DNA of 64,000 nt from Aestuariibacter salexigens DSM 15300. GTDB taxonomy: Bacteria; Pseudomonadota; Gammaproteobacteria; Enterobacterales; Alteromonadaceae. A model generated the notes under the pieces. The model saw only the letters and a list, made by a program, of their open reading frames with translations, made no database searches and was not told the DNA's origin. The stretch covers positions 62,001 through 126,000 of the forward strand of contig NZ_AUBH01000007.1 of the NCBI RefSeq assembly GCF_000429145.1. The letters are read 5' to 3'. Within the stretch, counting starts at the first letter, position 1. The number at the start of each line of letters is the position of its first letter. Below are positions 20,501 to 29,396 of the stretch, one piece after another. A program made the position numbers and the translations under genes.

Positions 20501-20705
20501 CTTCAATTTCCTGCGGCGACGCTCCGCGGTATGTTGCGTTAATTTCTACCCAGTTAATTTCGATATTGGGAAACATCTGCCGCTGAATCGTAAAGTAACT
20601 CACTATGCCCATGATGATGATGAAACCCATCATCAGGTTAGCCGCGACCGAGTTATTGGCGAAAAACGCAATGATCCCAGTTTGCTTGGTGGTGTTATTT
20701 TCCAT
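17562..20705 (-). CDS. RND-family efflux permease (inner-membrane subunit)
   Basis: A 1047-residue transporter with the RND plan: TM1 at about residues 18-38, a large periplasmic loop, TM2-TM6, a second loop, and TM7-TM12. The proton-relay Asp pair sits in TM4 (GIVVDDAIVIGES). The first loop has the PEIEINW-like PNIEINWVEI and ASPQEIEENI of HAE1-type pumps. With the adaptor upstream it should export hydrophobic compounds; the substrate cannot be read. The ATG at 20705 is preferred over a GTG six bases earlier because AGGAG is then eight bases away. No TolC-type outer-membrane gene is nearby. Confidence 0.94.
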   Translation of the reverse strand: MENNTTKQTGIIAFFANNSVAANLMMGFIIIMGIVSYFTIQRQMFPNIEINWVEINATYRGASPQEIEENILVKIEESLKDITEIERTISRAFRNNGRVSLEIDPDEDLAAVMDKIKLRVDSIATFPADMEPVTVSQIEFRQDVIEMSLVGDLPLTALKPLAKQIEDELLQLGNVSLVQLDAPEDEIAIEIDPQMLRKYNLTLDDVTRAIQRYSANFSAGQLRTDAGIISVRIENQYYSGEEFRQIPVKIGNNGARVLLQDVATIQDGFTEGERYFKYSGVNAIFLAVKATKQQNMVPVAKSVKDYIAERNKTLPQGLELKILVDMTYYLNARLDMMLSNLFQGAVLVAIMLTVFLRFRLAFWVMAGLPVCFLGAVMMMPVFGVSINILSLFAFIMVLGIVVDDAIVIGESAYTEIESKGGGVENVVRGAKRVATPATFGVLTTIAVFAPSLFSSGPQGTFFYNIAVVVILCLFFSLIESKLILPAHLAHTRFSPVNPNSWRARFNKRFFGFVNGSYKNFIIKCTEWRYAMLAMFIALLFTSIGLISANHVRMVPTPKVPHDFPSIRIEMNETVSDAATIRALQTIENVVYQVDSQIEQEYGQPMVRDLLAFNQGRTRARIVVPLVEEDLRPVDTFELARRWREALPSIAGMKSITIQDDVNGGGDDGEFGYLLYGSDIKKLNQAGRRFIAMLQQQEGLFDISSTIDPASKEIRLELLPVAYDLGLDLATIASQVGASFYGGEAQRVLRDGEEVRVMVRYPKLTRESFAELKYAVVTTPSGREVMLGDVVTLIEEPGISYIRREGGFRSVYISGAIDEELVEPNEVTKKIDDELLPELKQLFPSVKTELGGAIEEQQAQQNEQILFFIAGMIIVFILLAVPLKSYGQPLIIMSVIPFSFTGAVWGHFFFGLDMSMMSTFGLIAAAGVVINDSLVMTDFVNQRRAQGYSIKEAVVEAGCARFRAITLTSITTFAGVLPIMFETSLQARFVIPMAVALGFAVLYATLVTLVLVPCMYLILQDLSTLFGKLFRTIGRGLGIVKPADAPSS

Positions 20706-20710
20706 GCGCA

Positions 20711-21868
20711 CTACTCCTGAGTGCCAGCTAATAGAGCTTCATCATCACTGACCACTTTGACGGCCATGCCATCCTGTGGATACTCAGGCAGTGTCATGAC
20801 GATTTGGTCGTTGTCGTTCAGCCCCTTATCGATAAGAAAATACTCGCCTTCTTCACGCACAATGTTGACCGGATTGGCAAGCAGGTTACCTTTCTCATCA
20901 ACTGTCCACACCCGCTGTCTGGTCACCAGTGACTGCGGTAGACGAAATACATCATTAAGTATCTGTCCGTTGAACGTGATCTCAGCATAGCTGCCGAATT
21001 GAATCGGCACAGCGTCGCTATTCAGGCTATAAGGATCGTCAATACGAACCACAAGATGTGCCATACGCGTATCCCGGTCTATGACGCCGAGACTGCGGTG
21101 AATGGTGCCGGAACGTAAAATGTCATGGCGTCCTTTTATAACCACATCGGCTTGTTTACCAACAATATCCTGTGGCAAAAATGAACTGTCGAATCCCGCA
21201 ATCGGAAATATAATTTCCGCACTTTCGATGTTACTCAACTGGGCAACCTGGGCGCCTGCACTAACGAACTGGCCCACGCCAATGTCTCGGGATATGACAA
21301 GCGCATCATAAGGCGCTTTGACATCGCAATTCGCCAAATCTCGTCTGGCAATTTGTAACTGTGCCTGTGCTGCTTTGAGTCGAGCCTGAGCACTTAGTAA
21401 TTGAGGTTTGCGTAAATAAAGGTCGGATACCTGTGCAGGTGGTAATCGTTTTGCTTCCTGTTTGGCGACGTCCGCTCTGGCTTGCTCTTCAATCAGCTGT
21501 GCCTGTGCCAGCGAGAGTTCTGATTCAGCCATCGCCACTGCTGCTTCATATGCATCTTTTTCAATCGAAAATAAAATATCATCCCTGAGCACTAAACCGC
21601 CGGCGACGAAATTAGAATGCCAATCTATTACTTCACCGCTGACCTGTGCTGACAGTAAGGTTCTCTCCAACGCCTGCACTTCACCAAAACTATTGATATG
21701 TACCTGATAATCCTGCCGCTGGGCCTCTTGCACGCTCACGATGGGCCGGGTATCGACCACTTCCTTTTCCGTTTCTTCCTGTCCTGTTGCTTTAATAACC
21801 TGCATACCGCCGACACCGACGGCCAGGACAATGAGAGGCAACGCAATTTTGATAAACAAGGGTTTCAT
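20711..21868 (-). CDS. RND efflux periplasmic adaptor (HlyD/MFP family)
   Basis: A 385-residue membrane-fusion protein. An N-terminal membrane anchor (residues 7-27) is followed by a lipoyl/barrel-sandwich domain (SAQVSGEVIDW), an alpha-hairpin rich in Ala, Gln and Arg (residues 110-175), the second half of the lipoyl domain (CDVKAPYDALVISRDIGVGQFV) and beta-barrel domains. It bridges the permease to an outer-membrane channel, presumably a TolC encoded elsewhere. Its stop is six bases before the permease start, with the permease ribosome-binding site inside the last codons, so the pair is one operon. No regulator gene is adjacent. Confidence 0.93.
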   Translation of the reverse strand: MKPLFIKIALPLIVLAVGVGGMQVIKATGQEETEKEVVDTRPIVSVQEAQRQDYQVHINSFGEVQALERTLLSAQVSGEVIDWHSNFVAGGLVLRDDILFSIEKDAYEAAVAMAESELSLAQAQLIEEQARADVAKQEAKRLPPAQVSDLYLRKPQLLSAQARLKAAQAQLQIARRDLANCDVKAPYDALVISRDIGVGQFVSAGAQVAQLSNIESAEIIFPIAGFDSSFLPQDIVGKQADVVIKGRHDILRSGTIHRSLGVIDRDTRMAHLVVRIDDPYSLNSDAVPIQFGSYAEITFNGQILNDVFRLPQSLVTRQRVWTVDEKGNLLANPVNIVREEGEYFLIDKGLNDNDQIVMTLPEYPQDGMAVKVVSDDEALLAGTQE

Positions 21869-22057
21869 GTAACGTCCATTTGATTGAAAAACAGTGGCAG
21901 ACTGTAATTATAAGTGTTTGTTGTGACCTACAGTGTGTGTATTTGTAAGAGAGTGTGAAAACACGTGTAACAGGTCTCGCAATCGTCTGGCTTGAATCTG
22001 GGCCATATTTGCCGCTACTCTATCGGCATTTTGCCCGTCGTTGATGGATTATCCTCT

Positions 22058-22876
22058 GTGCTGAATCATACCAATCGAAGCCTAACCGCCTTGCTATTCA
22101 TGTTGTGCTCGGTATTTACGGCAAGCAATACAGGCGCAGTGGAAACTGTTAACATCGCCGTATTTGAACAGCATCAACGCTACATCAATGCGTCCGGCGC
22201 CTATGCACTAAGCTGGCGATTGATGGAGGCGGCCGCCGCTCTGCAAAACATCAAATTACAACCAATAGAGTCATCCTGGCAGGGAGCTATTAGCCGTTTA
22301 AAGGGCGGTAAGGTGCCATTGGTATTCGCCGCATTTAAAACCAAAGAGCGTCAGCAATGGGCAATCTTTTCGTTGCCATTGGCACCGGATAGCTCTGCCA
22401 TCTTTACGTTACCTGACAACCCCGTTGGGTCGAGGCAACATATTGATTTCAAATCTGCGTCGATAGGTGTCTCTGCAGGCTCTGTGCAGGAGCGTTTTGC
22501 TAAAGAATTAGGGTTCAAGAATATTTATTCCACTAAAGAGCGTGCACAGCTTTATCGCATGCTTGAAGAAGGCCGTCTTACCTACCTGTTTTTTGGCCAA
22601 AGTATGATTGGTTACTACTGTCTTTATCACGCGAATCTGGATAACAGAGATTGTATGCGACAGGTGGGTGAGCCCTATGATATTAATGAAGTGCACACCA
22701 TTGCTCTGAAAAGCGAGCTAAAAGCGAAGCAACTGATGGACAGGCTTAATCAGGGCCTGTTGGCCATTTCACAGTCGCAAGACATAGCACTCTGGTTTGC
22801 CGAGGAAGGCTTTACGCAACGAAATTATTCGCAATGGCAATTCGCCCTGCAAAAGCATACTGAAGCCTTGCATTAA
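22058..22876 (+). CDS. Periplasmic solute-binding-like protein (SBP family 3 type)
   Basis: About 272 residues with a signal peptide ending near SNTGA|VET, then a two-lobe amino-acid-binding-protein-like fold. Segments ASIGVSAGSVQERFAKELG and GRLTYLFFGQSMIGYYC fit the second lobe. There is no adjacent ABC permease, so it may be an orphan sensor-type binding protein. The start is uncertain. I chose GTG at 22058 because the signal peptide then begins with a short basic head; a TTG at 21992 and an internal ATG are alternatives. It heads a three-gene set with the DsrE-like and ATP-grasp genes. Confidence 0.7.
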   Translation: MLNHTNRSLTALLFMLCSVFTASNTGAVETVNIAVFEQHQRYINASGAYALSWRLMEAAAALQNIKLQPIESSWQGAISRLKGGKVPLVFAAFKTKERQQWAIFSLPLAPDSSAIFTLPDNPVGSRQHIDFKSASIGVSAGSVQERFAKELGFKNIYSTKERAQLYRMLEEGRLTYLFFGQSMIGYYCLYHANLDNRDCMRQVGEPYDINEVHTIALKSELKAKQLMDRLNQGLLAISQSQDIALWFAEEGFTQRNYSQWQFALQKHTEALH

Positions 22877-22895
22877 TATAACGAGGAATAACACG

Positions 22896-23429
22896 ATGAA
22901 ACCATCATGCTGGTTAGTTTCTATTTTATTTTCCGCTGGCGCGCTGGCAGGGCTGGAAGATTTTAAACCGGGCCCTGTGATTAAAGAGTATGGCGAACAT
23001 ATCGGAATATCGACGATGGCAGTGGATAAAGATGCCGTGTTCAAGGTGGCGTTCGACGTTGCCGCGGGAGCGCCAGAACCAGGGCAGGTTAACCGTCGAT
23101 TCAATAGCCTGGCGCGTTTTATCAACATGCATGCTGCAGCGGGTGTAAAACCCGAAAATATACATTTGGCGCTGGTCGTACATGGTGGAGCAGCAAAGGA
23201 ACTGTTGGACGACAAAGCATTTATGCAGGAATTTGGTACTGATAATAAAAACAAGCCTCTATTGCAGGCACTAATGGCCAATAACGTGCAGGTCATTTTG
23301 TGCGGTCAGTCTGCCGGCGCGCATGATATCGCGCCTGACATGCTCATCGATGGCGTAGATGTGGCAATCTCAGCGATGTCAGCCCATGCTGTTTTGCAGC
23401 AAAACGGCTATACCGTTAACCCATTTTAA
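22896..23429 (+). CDS. Exported DsrE/DsrF-like protein
   Basis: A 177-residue protein with a signal peptide (MKPSCWLVSILFSAGALA) and a DsrE-like alpha/beta domain: LARFINMHAAAGV, LALVVHGGAAKELL, and VILCGQSAGAHDI with the conserved Cys. DsrE-fold proteins carry sulfur as persulfide or bind small ligands. The exported form has no assigned role. GAGGA nine bases before the ATG fixes the start; upstream in-frame codons belong to the previous gene's overlap. It sits 19 bases after the solute-binding gene and ten before the ATP-grasp gene, so all three are likely one transcript. Confidence 0.82.
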   Translation: MKPSCWLVSILFSAGALAGLEDFKPGPVIKEYGEHIGISTMAVDKDAVFKVAFDVAAGAPEPGQVNRRFNSLARFINMHAAAGVKPENIHLALVVHGGAAKELLDDKAFMQEFGTDNKNKPLLQALMANNVQVILCGQSAGAHDIAPDMLIDGVDVAISAMSAHAVLQQNGYTVNPF

Positions 23430-23439
23430 GTAGAGGCTG

Positions 23440-24318
23440 TTGGCATTGAAACGCTGCGCATTTTTGTCCATGGACAGTCTGGAAGATTTTTTCGCCTACG
23501 ACTCCATGCTATTCGAACCGTTGAAACAGCGCGGGTGGGACGCCGAGGAAGTGTCATGGCGTCAAGATGACCATAACTGGCGCCAGTATGATGCGATTGT
23601 TATTCGAACAACCTGGGATTATCAGCAAGACCCGGACGCATTTATCGCGCGCTTGCAGGAGATTGTTAACACCGGTGTACCGATGGATAATAGCCTTGAA
23701 CTGGTGCGCTGGAATCTCAGTAAAACGTATTTGAAAGCGCTTCAGGATGCAGGCGTCGACATCGTGCCAACACTCTGGCGTGACGGGCTAACGATAAGCG
23801 ACTTGTCACTTGCTTTTGAGCAGTTCAACACAGATGAGTTGGTAGTAAAACCACAGGTCAGTGCCAATGCGGATGATACCTTTCGCGTCACGAAATCCGC
23901 GTTGTCTGGCTTACAGACCATGTTGCTAGATGTCCTCGCAGCGCGTCCAGTCATGATCCAGCCTTTCCTGCGCTCAATTACAGAGCAAGGCGAATATTCG
24001 TTGTTCTATTTTCATGATGAATTCAGTCATGCCATCTGTAAACAACCCGCAGCGGGTGACTTTCGCGTGCAAGAAGAACATGGTGGAGACATGCATCGAA
24101 TTAATGCGAGCGATGCCATGCTAAAGCTGGCCAGCGAAACGCTCGCCGCGTTGCCAGAGAAGCCATTGTATTCCAGAATTGATATGGCTTACGTCGGCAC
24201 CTCACTGGCACTGATGGAAGTTGAGCTGATTGAACCTTCATTATATTTCAACGTTGCTCCCGATGCCTGCGAACGATTTGTCGAACACTTTGTTGCCGTC
24301 CATGGCAGAGGAAACTGA
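23440..24318 (+). CDS. ATP-grasp family protein
   Basis: A 292-residue cytosolic protein resembling prokaryotic glutathione-synthetase-like ATP-grasp enzymes. An N-terminal Rossmann-like lobe (IVIRTTWDYQ) is followed by the ATP-grasp fold with a phosphate/ATP-binding Lys in ELVVKPQVSANADDTF, an acidic strand VMIQPFL, and the metal-binding MEVELIEPSLYF near the end. Such enzymes join a carboxylate to an amine or thiol through an acyl phosphate; the substrate is unknown. It has no ATG start. TTG at 23440 or TTG at 23446 are possible, the second having better spacing from AGAGG. Confidence 0.78.
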   Translation: MALKRCAFLSMDSLEDFFAYDSMLFEPLKQRGWDAEEVSWRQDDHNWRQYDAIVIRTTWDYQQDPDAFIARLQEIVNTGVPMDNSLELVRWNLSKTYLKALQDAGVDIVPTLWRDGLTISDLSLAFEQFNTDELVVKPQVSANADDTFRVTKSALSGLQTMLLDVLAARPVMIQPFLRSITEQGEYSLFYFHDEFSHAICKQPAAGDFRVQEEHGGDMHRINASDAMLKLASETLAALPEKPLYSRIDMAYVGTSLALMEVELIEPSLYFNVAPDACERFVEHFVAVHGRGN

Positions 24319-24348
24319 TGATTCCAGATGTTAATCAGTGCTGTTTTT
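24314..24348 (+). terminator. Weak terminator after the ATP-grasp gene
   Basis: A six-base stem ACTGAT/ATCAGT (24314-24319 and 24334-24339) with a 14-base loop is followed by GCTG and TTTTTGTTT. It overlaps the ATP-grasp stop codon and the tail of the opposing DUF3300 gene. The long loop makes it marginal. Confidence 0.35.
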
Positions 24349-25666
24349 GTTTGGTATCACGCTGTGTTGGGCGCTGACTTTTCATCTGCGGCCGGCTTTC
24401 TTTAAAAGAATTGTTATTCCTGTATAGTTTAGGCGCGGCGTTTGAGTTGCCGCGCGATGCGGAGGCGCTTGGACGAGAAACTGGCTGTGATGGGGACCAC
24501 TGCCTTTCCGGCGCAGCTTTGCGTACCGGCTGAGAAGGTACAGGCAAAGATTTACCTGCACGTCTGTGTTGTTCCCGATAGTCTTGATTGGGGCTCATTA
24601 CGTCTCGATACGCTTTCCCAGAATGTCTGGGGCGGTCTGGGTTCATGTTTTTACCACGATTTTGCGGTCTTACCTGCCTGAGGTTGTCCTGCACGTGCTT
24701 TGCGCGATGCACGGCGGTTGTATGCTTCTCGGGCACACGGTGTCTGACTACTGAACGTTCTCCGTCATGGTCATAACGAGCAACGATCTTAGAAGTGACA
24801 CGTGGTTGCGAGGTATAGCGATATCTCACACCACGGCGGTGTGATGCGTCATGTTGCCAGCGAGTGTATTCACGGCTATAGACTCTCTTATAGTGGCGCT
24901 GATGCGAATTATGGCTGTGCCAGGTGCGCGGATAGTGATGATTCATGACGATATAACGACGATGCCAGTGAAAGCCGCCAAAATAAAATCGTGGTGAAAT
25001 CCGGATGCGCGGGCTCCAGTAAAATCCTGCATGCAAAACAAAGTGTGATGGATGATGCCAGTATAACGGTGCAGAGATATGCCACCATGGTCCATACACG
25101 ACACGCGTATCATAGTAAGGCACATAGACCACTTCTTTGCGCACAGTTTCAATGATGATTTGATTGTCATCATGTTCAACGTTTACGTACTCATTGTCTT
25201 TCAGGTAGCCGTTATCATTGGCTCTGGTACGCAAATATTGAATACTTGCCAACACTTGCTGTTCATTGGCAAGGAACGCATCGCCCAGTCCCTGTAACCA
25301 ATCCAGATCACTGCTCATTTTTCGCAGCAGATCAGAAAAAGGCGCAAGGGCTTTGACGCTGGGATCCCAGTCAAACTCTTCGACCGCATCACGCACCTGA
25401 TCTTCATTCATGGTGGCGTTGCGTTGACGCCAGCGGTCTGCTTCTACAACCTCGAGTGGATAGGTTGCTGCGATCAGAATATGTGACAGCAAGGTATCCG
25501 GGTACAGTGCAATGGGGGCCAGCATTTGATCGAGTTGCGCCTGGTCAAGCTCGATGACGCTTTGCTCTGGTGCGCCTTCCTGGGCCTGGGCAAGATTAAT
25601 GGCCAGTGCCATCATCACGCCAACGCTGATAACCAGGGCGGCGACTAATTTAACGTAACTGCGCAT
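24335..25666 (-). CDS. Exported DUF3300 protein with a His/Arg-rich tail
   Basis: A 443-residue protein with a signal peptide ending near LAQAQ and a DUF3300 core. LDQMLAPIALYPDTLLSHILIAATYPLEVVEADRW-type spacing (residues 43-78) and VPYYDTRVVYGPWW (near 180) are typical of the family. The C-terminal half is low-complexity, unusually rich in His, Arg, Tyr, Ser and Gln, and likely disordered or metal- or polyanion-binding. Function is not established; related proteins are exported and occur in many marine bacteria. The start ATG has AGGAG-like sequence upstream (rev GGAGTACACT). Confidence 0.85.
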   Translation of the reverse strand: MRSYVKLVAALVISVGVMMALAINLAQAQEGAPEQSVIELDQAQLDQMLAPIALYPDTLLSHILIAATYPLEVVEADRWRQRNATMNEDQVRDAVEEFDWDPSVKALAPFSDLLRKMSSDLDWLQGLGDAFLANEQQVLASIQYLRTRANDNGYLKDNEYVNVEHDDNQIIIETVRKEVVYVPYYDTRVVYGPWWHISAPLYWHHPSHFVLHAGFYWSPRIRISPRFYFGGFHWHRRYIVMNHHYPRTWHSHNSHQRHYKRVYSREYTRWQHDASHRRGVRYRYTSQPRVTSKIVARYDHDGERSVVRHRVPEKHTTAVHRAKHVQDNLRQVRPQNRGKNMNPDRPRHSGKAYRDVMSPNQDYREQHRRAGKSLPVPSQPVRKAAPERQWSPSQPVSRPSASASRGNSNAAPKLYRNNNSFKESRPQMKSQRPTQRDTKQKQH

Positions 25667-25746
25667 AGTGTACTCCTGACACGTTTCTATCTCGTATACA
25701 GGTATAGGTCTCGTACGCTTAATAAAAACTGAATGAAACCTGAGTA

Positions 25747-26364
25747 CTATTTCAATAGGTGGGGATCAAACTCGTGTCCAAGCTTTTCAGTCTTGGTGCG
25801 AATGTAGCTTTTATTTTCAGGTGTAATGCCATGATCTATGGGCTTGCGTGAGGTGACTTCTATGCCCATTTTTTGCAGTGCAGCGAGCTTTTTGGGGTTG
25901 TTGGTCATCAGTTCTACTCGGGTTACGCCGAGTGTCTCCAGCATTAATTTGCAAATGCCATAGTCGCGTAGGTCCGCATCAAACCCCAGATGTTCGTTTG
26001 CTTCGACGGTGTCCATTCCCTGATCCTGTAGGTGGTAGGCGCGAATTTTGTTTAATAATCCTATGCCCCGACCTTCCTGGCGCAGGTACAGCAGTACGCC
26101 TTTGCCATGTTCAACAATATTTTGCAGTGCCTTTTCTAACTGAAAACCACAGTCACAACGGGTTGAAAACAATGCATCACCGGTCAGACACTCTGAGTGA
26201 ATGCGAATGGGCACCACTTCGCCCTCCTGCCAGTCACCATAAGACAACGCGACGTGTTCCTGTTTAGAATCCAGCTCAATGAAACCGTGAATACGAAACT
26301 GTCCCCAGCGAGTGGGAAGCTTCGCAGAACTGACAAATTCGTATGTTTTATTCACTTGTGTCAT
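25747..26364 (-). CDS. ribA: GTP cyclohydrolase II
   Basis: A 205-residue enzyme for the first step of riboflavin synthesis, opening the GTP imidazole ring and releasing formate and pyrophosphate. The zinc site is [16 protein letters not shown]. The GTP-binding and catalytic segment is [16 protein letters not shown], followed by [11 protein letters not shown]. It is a stand-alone RibA, not fused to RibB. I start at the ATG at 26364 ([10 protein letters not shown]); the frame continues five codons to a TTG, and neither site has a strong ribosome-binding sequence. No FMN riboswitch is visible upstream. Confidence 0.95.
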   Translation of the reverse strand: MTQVNKTYEFVSSAKLPTRWGQFRIHGFIELDSKQEHVALSYGDWQEGEVVPIRIHSECLTGDALFSTRCDCGFQLEKALQNIVEHGKGVLLYLRQEGRGIGLLNKIRAYHLQDQGMDTVEANEHLGFDADLRDYGICKLMLETLGVTRVELMTNNPKKLAALQKMGIEVTSRKPIDHGITPENKSYIRTKTEKLGHEFDPHLLK

Positions 26365-26450
26365 TGTCTGAGTATACAACCTGGTTGAACGAACGGCTTC
26401 AACAATGTGGGGCTTAATCGCACTTTTACAAGCATTATGCTAACAATGGA

Positions 26451-29348
26451 TCATGACGGCGCATCAGTAGTGCTTTGAAAGGGCGAAAAATCCTGCAGAG
26501 GAGCAGGCCTGGCAACGCCGTAGCCTTGCGCAAAATCTACGCCCATCTTACCTAGTTCGATCATGATTTCTTTGGATTCAACAAACTCCGCAACGGTCTT
26601 CATGCCCATCGCTTTGGCGACATCTTTGATCGAAGACACCATGGCCATATCGATTGGGTCAATCAGAAGGTCTTTGACAAATCCACCATCAATTTTGACT
26701 AAATCGACAGGCAAGTTTTTCAGGTAGCCATAGGATGAAAAGCCGCTGCCAAAATCGTCCAGTGCAAAGCTGCACCCCAACTGCTTGAACGTTTTAATAA
26801 ATGACAATGTTTCATCCATTTTAACAATGGCCTGACTTTCCGTAATTTCAAAACATATTTTGTGATACGGAACAGAAAACTTCTCAAACGCATTAAGCAC
26901 AAACAGCTTCAGATCTTTGTCAGCCAGCGAATGTCCACTTAAATTAATGCTGGCGCTGGCTAATCCATGCATATGTTCGGGGTTGTCGGCTAGCCAGCGG
27001 AAGTAATGCTCGATGACCCAGCGATCGATCTGGGCCGTCATATTGTAGCGTTCTGCGGCAGGCAAAAATGCACCGGGAGGGACAATTTCTCCTTCATCAT
27101 CTCGCAGTCGCAATAACAGTTCGTAGTGGTGACCTTTAACCGCAGCCTGTAGGGGGCGATAGTGTTGAAAATACAATACAAATCGCTCCTGTTCGAACGC
27201 ATTGGTGATTTGCGTGACCCAGTTGAGCTCCTTCTCGTAGCGCTGCATGTGTTTGTCTTGCTGGGAATACCGATGGATCTGGTTACGGCCTTGCTCCTTC
27301 GCCATGTAACAGGCTGCGTCTGCCATGCTCATTAACTGTTCGGGCGATTTAACCTGTTCTGACCATTCCACAAGACCAATACTGATGCCAAGCGTAAAAA
27401 TGCGGTTGTCCCATATAAAACGGAATTCCTGCACCACATTAAGCAGTCGATTGGCTAACAAATACGCCATCTCGGCTTGTTCATCTTCAAGCATAACGCC
27501 AAATTCATCGCCGCCAAGCCGGGCCAGCATGCCTTTATCGCTGACCGTTTCATTGAGCTGCTGTGACAGCTGCTTTATCAACATATCACCCGCTTTATGA
27601 CCGCAGGTATCATTGACGATCTTGAACTGGTCAAGATCCATATATAGCAGCGTCAGCTGACTACCTTGTTCCAGGGCATTTGCCAGCGCTTTACGCAGTC
27701 TTCGTTCGAACTCACGGCGATTGTATACGCCTGTCAGCGAGTCATGGGTGGCGAGATATTCGAGGCTTATGCTGGACTGCTTGCGCTCAGTAATATCGAA
27801 AATGGAGCCGTAGATAAAGGTTTGATTCTGTTCTTCTCTGAGCTGGCATGAGATCGAGAACCAAAACTCACTGCCATCCCTTCGAATGCCTTTTATCTCT
27901 CTTCCCAGCACCATGCCAAACTTTTGGATATCATCGACCAGTGCCAGCCGATCCGTCTCGTTGGCATAAAAACTGGAGGTACTGGTCACTTGCGTGAGCA
28001 TAGTCTCCTCGTCAGGGAAGCCAAATAATGAGCACATTGCGGGATTGACACTGACCAGTCTGCCATCAAGGGTGGACGTATATAAGCCCTCGGCAGAGTT
28101 TCTGAATAAGTCATAAAATTGATGAAGACTATGTATTCTGCTTTGTTGCTTTTGTTGAGTCGCGCGCACTAACACTTCTTCATGTGCTTCCAATGCCATG
28201 GCAAGGCATAGCACGCCCAGCATAATCAAAAAGATCATCAACAGATTGGTATAGCCACTCAGCGCCTGGCCTGACAGATGCATGCTCACATCAATTGCGC
28301 TAACGGTGATGATGGTCATCCAACCCAGAATATAGAGTCGGTTAGGTAAACTGTCCTGTTTACTTCGATATACGATTGCCAGGATGAGCTGCAGCAAAAA
28401 TGCTGCTGCCATAATCGCCGTAGTGACTACGGTTTGCCAGTATGTGGTAAGAATAAATGGCGTCACTATCTGTGCGCTCGCGAGCGTGTAACCGCAGTAA
28501 CGCCAGTAAACAGGGATATGGTGTAGCAGTGCATGTGCGACTTTGGCAGCGCTGAATAACACTAACCCCAGTAACACATGTGATGTAATGGTCGTGTAAG
28601 CAGACAGGCCCGTAAGCTGACCAATCACACCTTCTATACTCAACATCGCTAATAATAAGAAAGCGCATGCCAAGGCGTACCAGAATCTGACAGGGGAATG
28701 CAGCAGTACGTAGGTGATGAGGTAGTAGGCAGTAAGAATAATAAGTGCACCGACAATAATGCCTATACAAATCAGCAACACTTGCTCTTCAGCTATCAGC
28801 GCAGCCCGTTCCCACAGGGACATGGGGAATACCATCGGGCCATCGTCGACGATGCGCACGTAGACGTCTATGGTTTGCTGAGGCCTTAATGTAATTGGAA
28901 CAATGAAGTGGCGATGATGGTATGGGCGCAGGGAAAAATCACGAGTAGCTCCGATTAGGTAGGAGCGCAATATGCGATTGCGCTCGTCAACCAGATACAC
29001 ATCAATCTCATCTAACGCCGGATTGGCAAGTTTGAAGGATAAATTAGATGTGCCGCTGCCGTGATTCGCTATGCTGAAATTAACCCACAAACTTTCATCC
29101 GGATTTAGTGGGGTGACATCGACCACGGGTTGCCATCCGCGCAGCAGTTGCACATCAGAAAGTTGGCTGTAACGAGGTGGCTTTGCCACTCTAATGTTAT
29201 TTTCCAGGTCGGTATGGGTAAAGTCTTGACTGATCGACAGCGTTCTCACCGAAGACTCGGTAAGGGGCGGGGTGGCGTCCTGCGCTGATACGTCCAACCA
29301 GGCAAGCGACAAGAGTAAAATAAACGTACCGACAAATTTAACCGGCAT
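26451..29348 (-). CDS. 7TMR-DISM / PAS / GGDEF / EAL cyclic-di-GMP protein
   Basis: A 965-residue inner-membrane protein. A signal peptide is followed by an extracellular 7TMR-DISM sensory domain (about 30-180), seven membrane segments (about 188-395), a PAS domain (about 410-530, ending DITERK), GGDEF (about 535-695) and EAL (about 715-950). The cyclase motif is intact (RLGGDEF), and I see no RxxD inhibitory site before it. The phosphodiesterase side keeps the key Glu in YELLLRL (ELL instead of EAL), then INLSG, FEITES, LDDFGSGFSSY, VKIDG, and Q in FAQGYG. Both activities are possible; which dominates cannot be told. Confidence 0.93.
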   Translation of the reverse strand: MPVKFVGTFILLLSLAWLDVSAQDATPPLTESSVRTLSISQDFTHTDLENNIRVAKPPRYSQLSDVQLLRGWQPVVDVTPLNPDESLWVNFSIANHGSGTSNLSFKLANPALDEIDVYLVDERNRILRSYLIGATRDFSLRPYHHRHFIVPITLRPQQTIDVYVRIVDDGPMVFPMSLWERAALIAEEQVLLICIGIIVGALIILTAYYLITYVLLHSPVRFWYALACAFLLLAMLSIEGVIGQLTGLSAYTTITSHVLLGLVLFSAAKVAHALLHHIPVYWRYCGYTLASAQIVTPFILTTYWQTVVTTAIMAAAFLLQLILAIVYRSKQDSLPNRLYILGWMTIITVSAIDVSMHLSGQALSGYTNLLMIFLIMLGVLCLAMALEAHEEVLVRATQQKQQSRIHSLHQFYDLFRNSAEGLYTSTLDGRLVSVNPAMCSLFGFPDEETMLTQVTSTSSFYANETDRLALVDDIQKFGMVLGREIKGIRRDGSEFWFSISCQLREEQNQTFIYGSIFDITERKQSSISLEYLATHDSLTGVYNRREFERRLRKALANALEQGSQLTLLYMDLDQFKIVNDTCGHKAGDMLIKQLSQQLNETVSDKGMLARLGGDEFGVMLEDEQAEMAYLLANRLLNVVQEFRFIWDNRIFTLGISIGLVEWSEQVKSPEQLMSMADAACYMAKEQGRNQIHRYSQQDKHMQRYEKELNWVTQITNAFEQERFVLYFQHYRPLQAAVKGHHYELLLRLRDDEGEIVPPGAFLPAAERYNMTAQIDRWVIEHYFRWLADNPEHMHGLASASINLSGHSLADKDLKLFVLNAFEKFSVPYHKICFEITESQAIVKMDETLSFIKTFKQLGCSFALDDFGSGFSSYGYLKNLPVDLVKIDGGFVKDLLIDPIDMAMVSSIKDVAKAMGMKTVAEFVESKEIMIELGKMGVDFAQGYGVARPAPLQDFSPFQSTTDAPS

Positions 29349-29396
29349 TATGTCTCGTTTTGTGCCATTGATTTGTTCGCTAATTGACCAATCTTA

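Noticed and set aside
25667-25746. FMN riboswitch near ribA
   Set aside because: The region upstream of ribA is too short and lacks the conserved FMN-aptamer sequence pattern.
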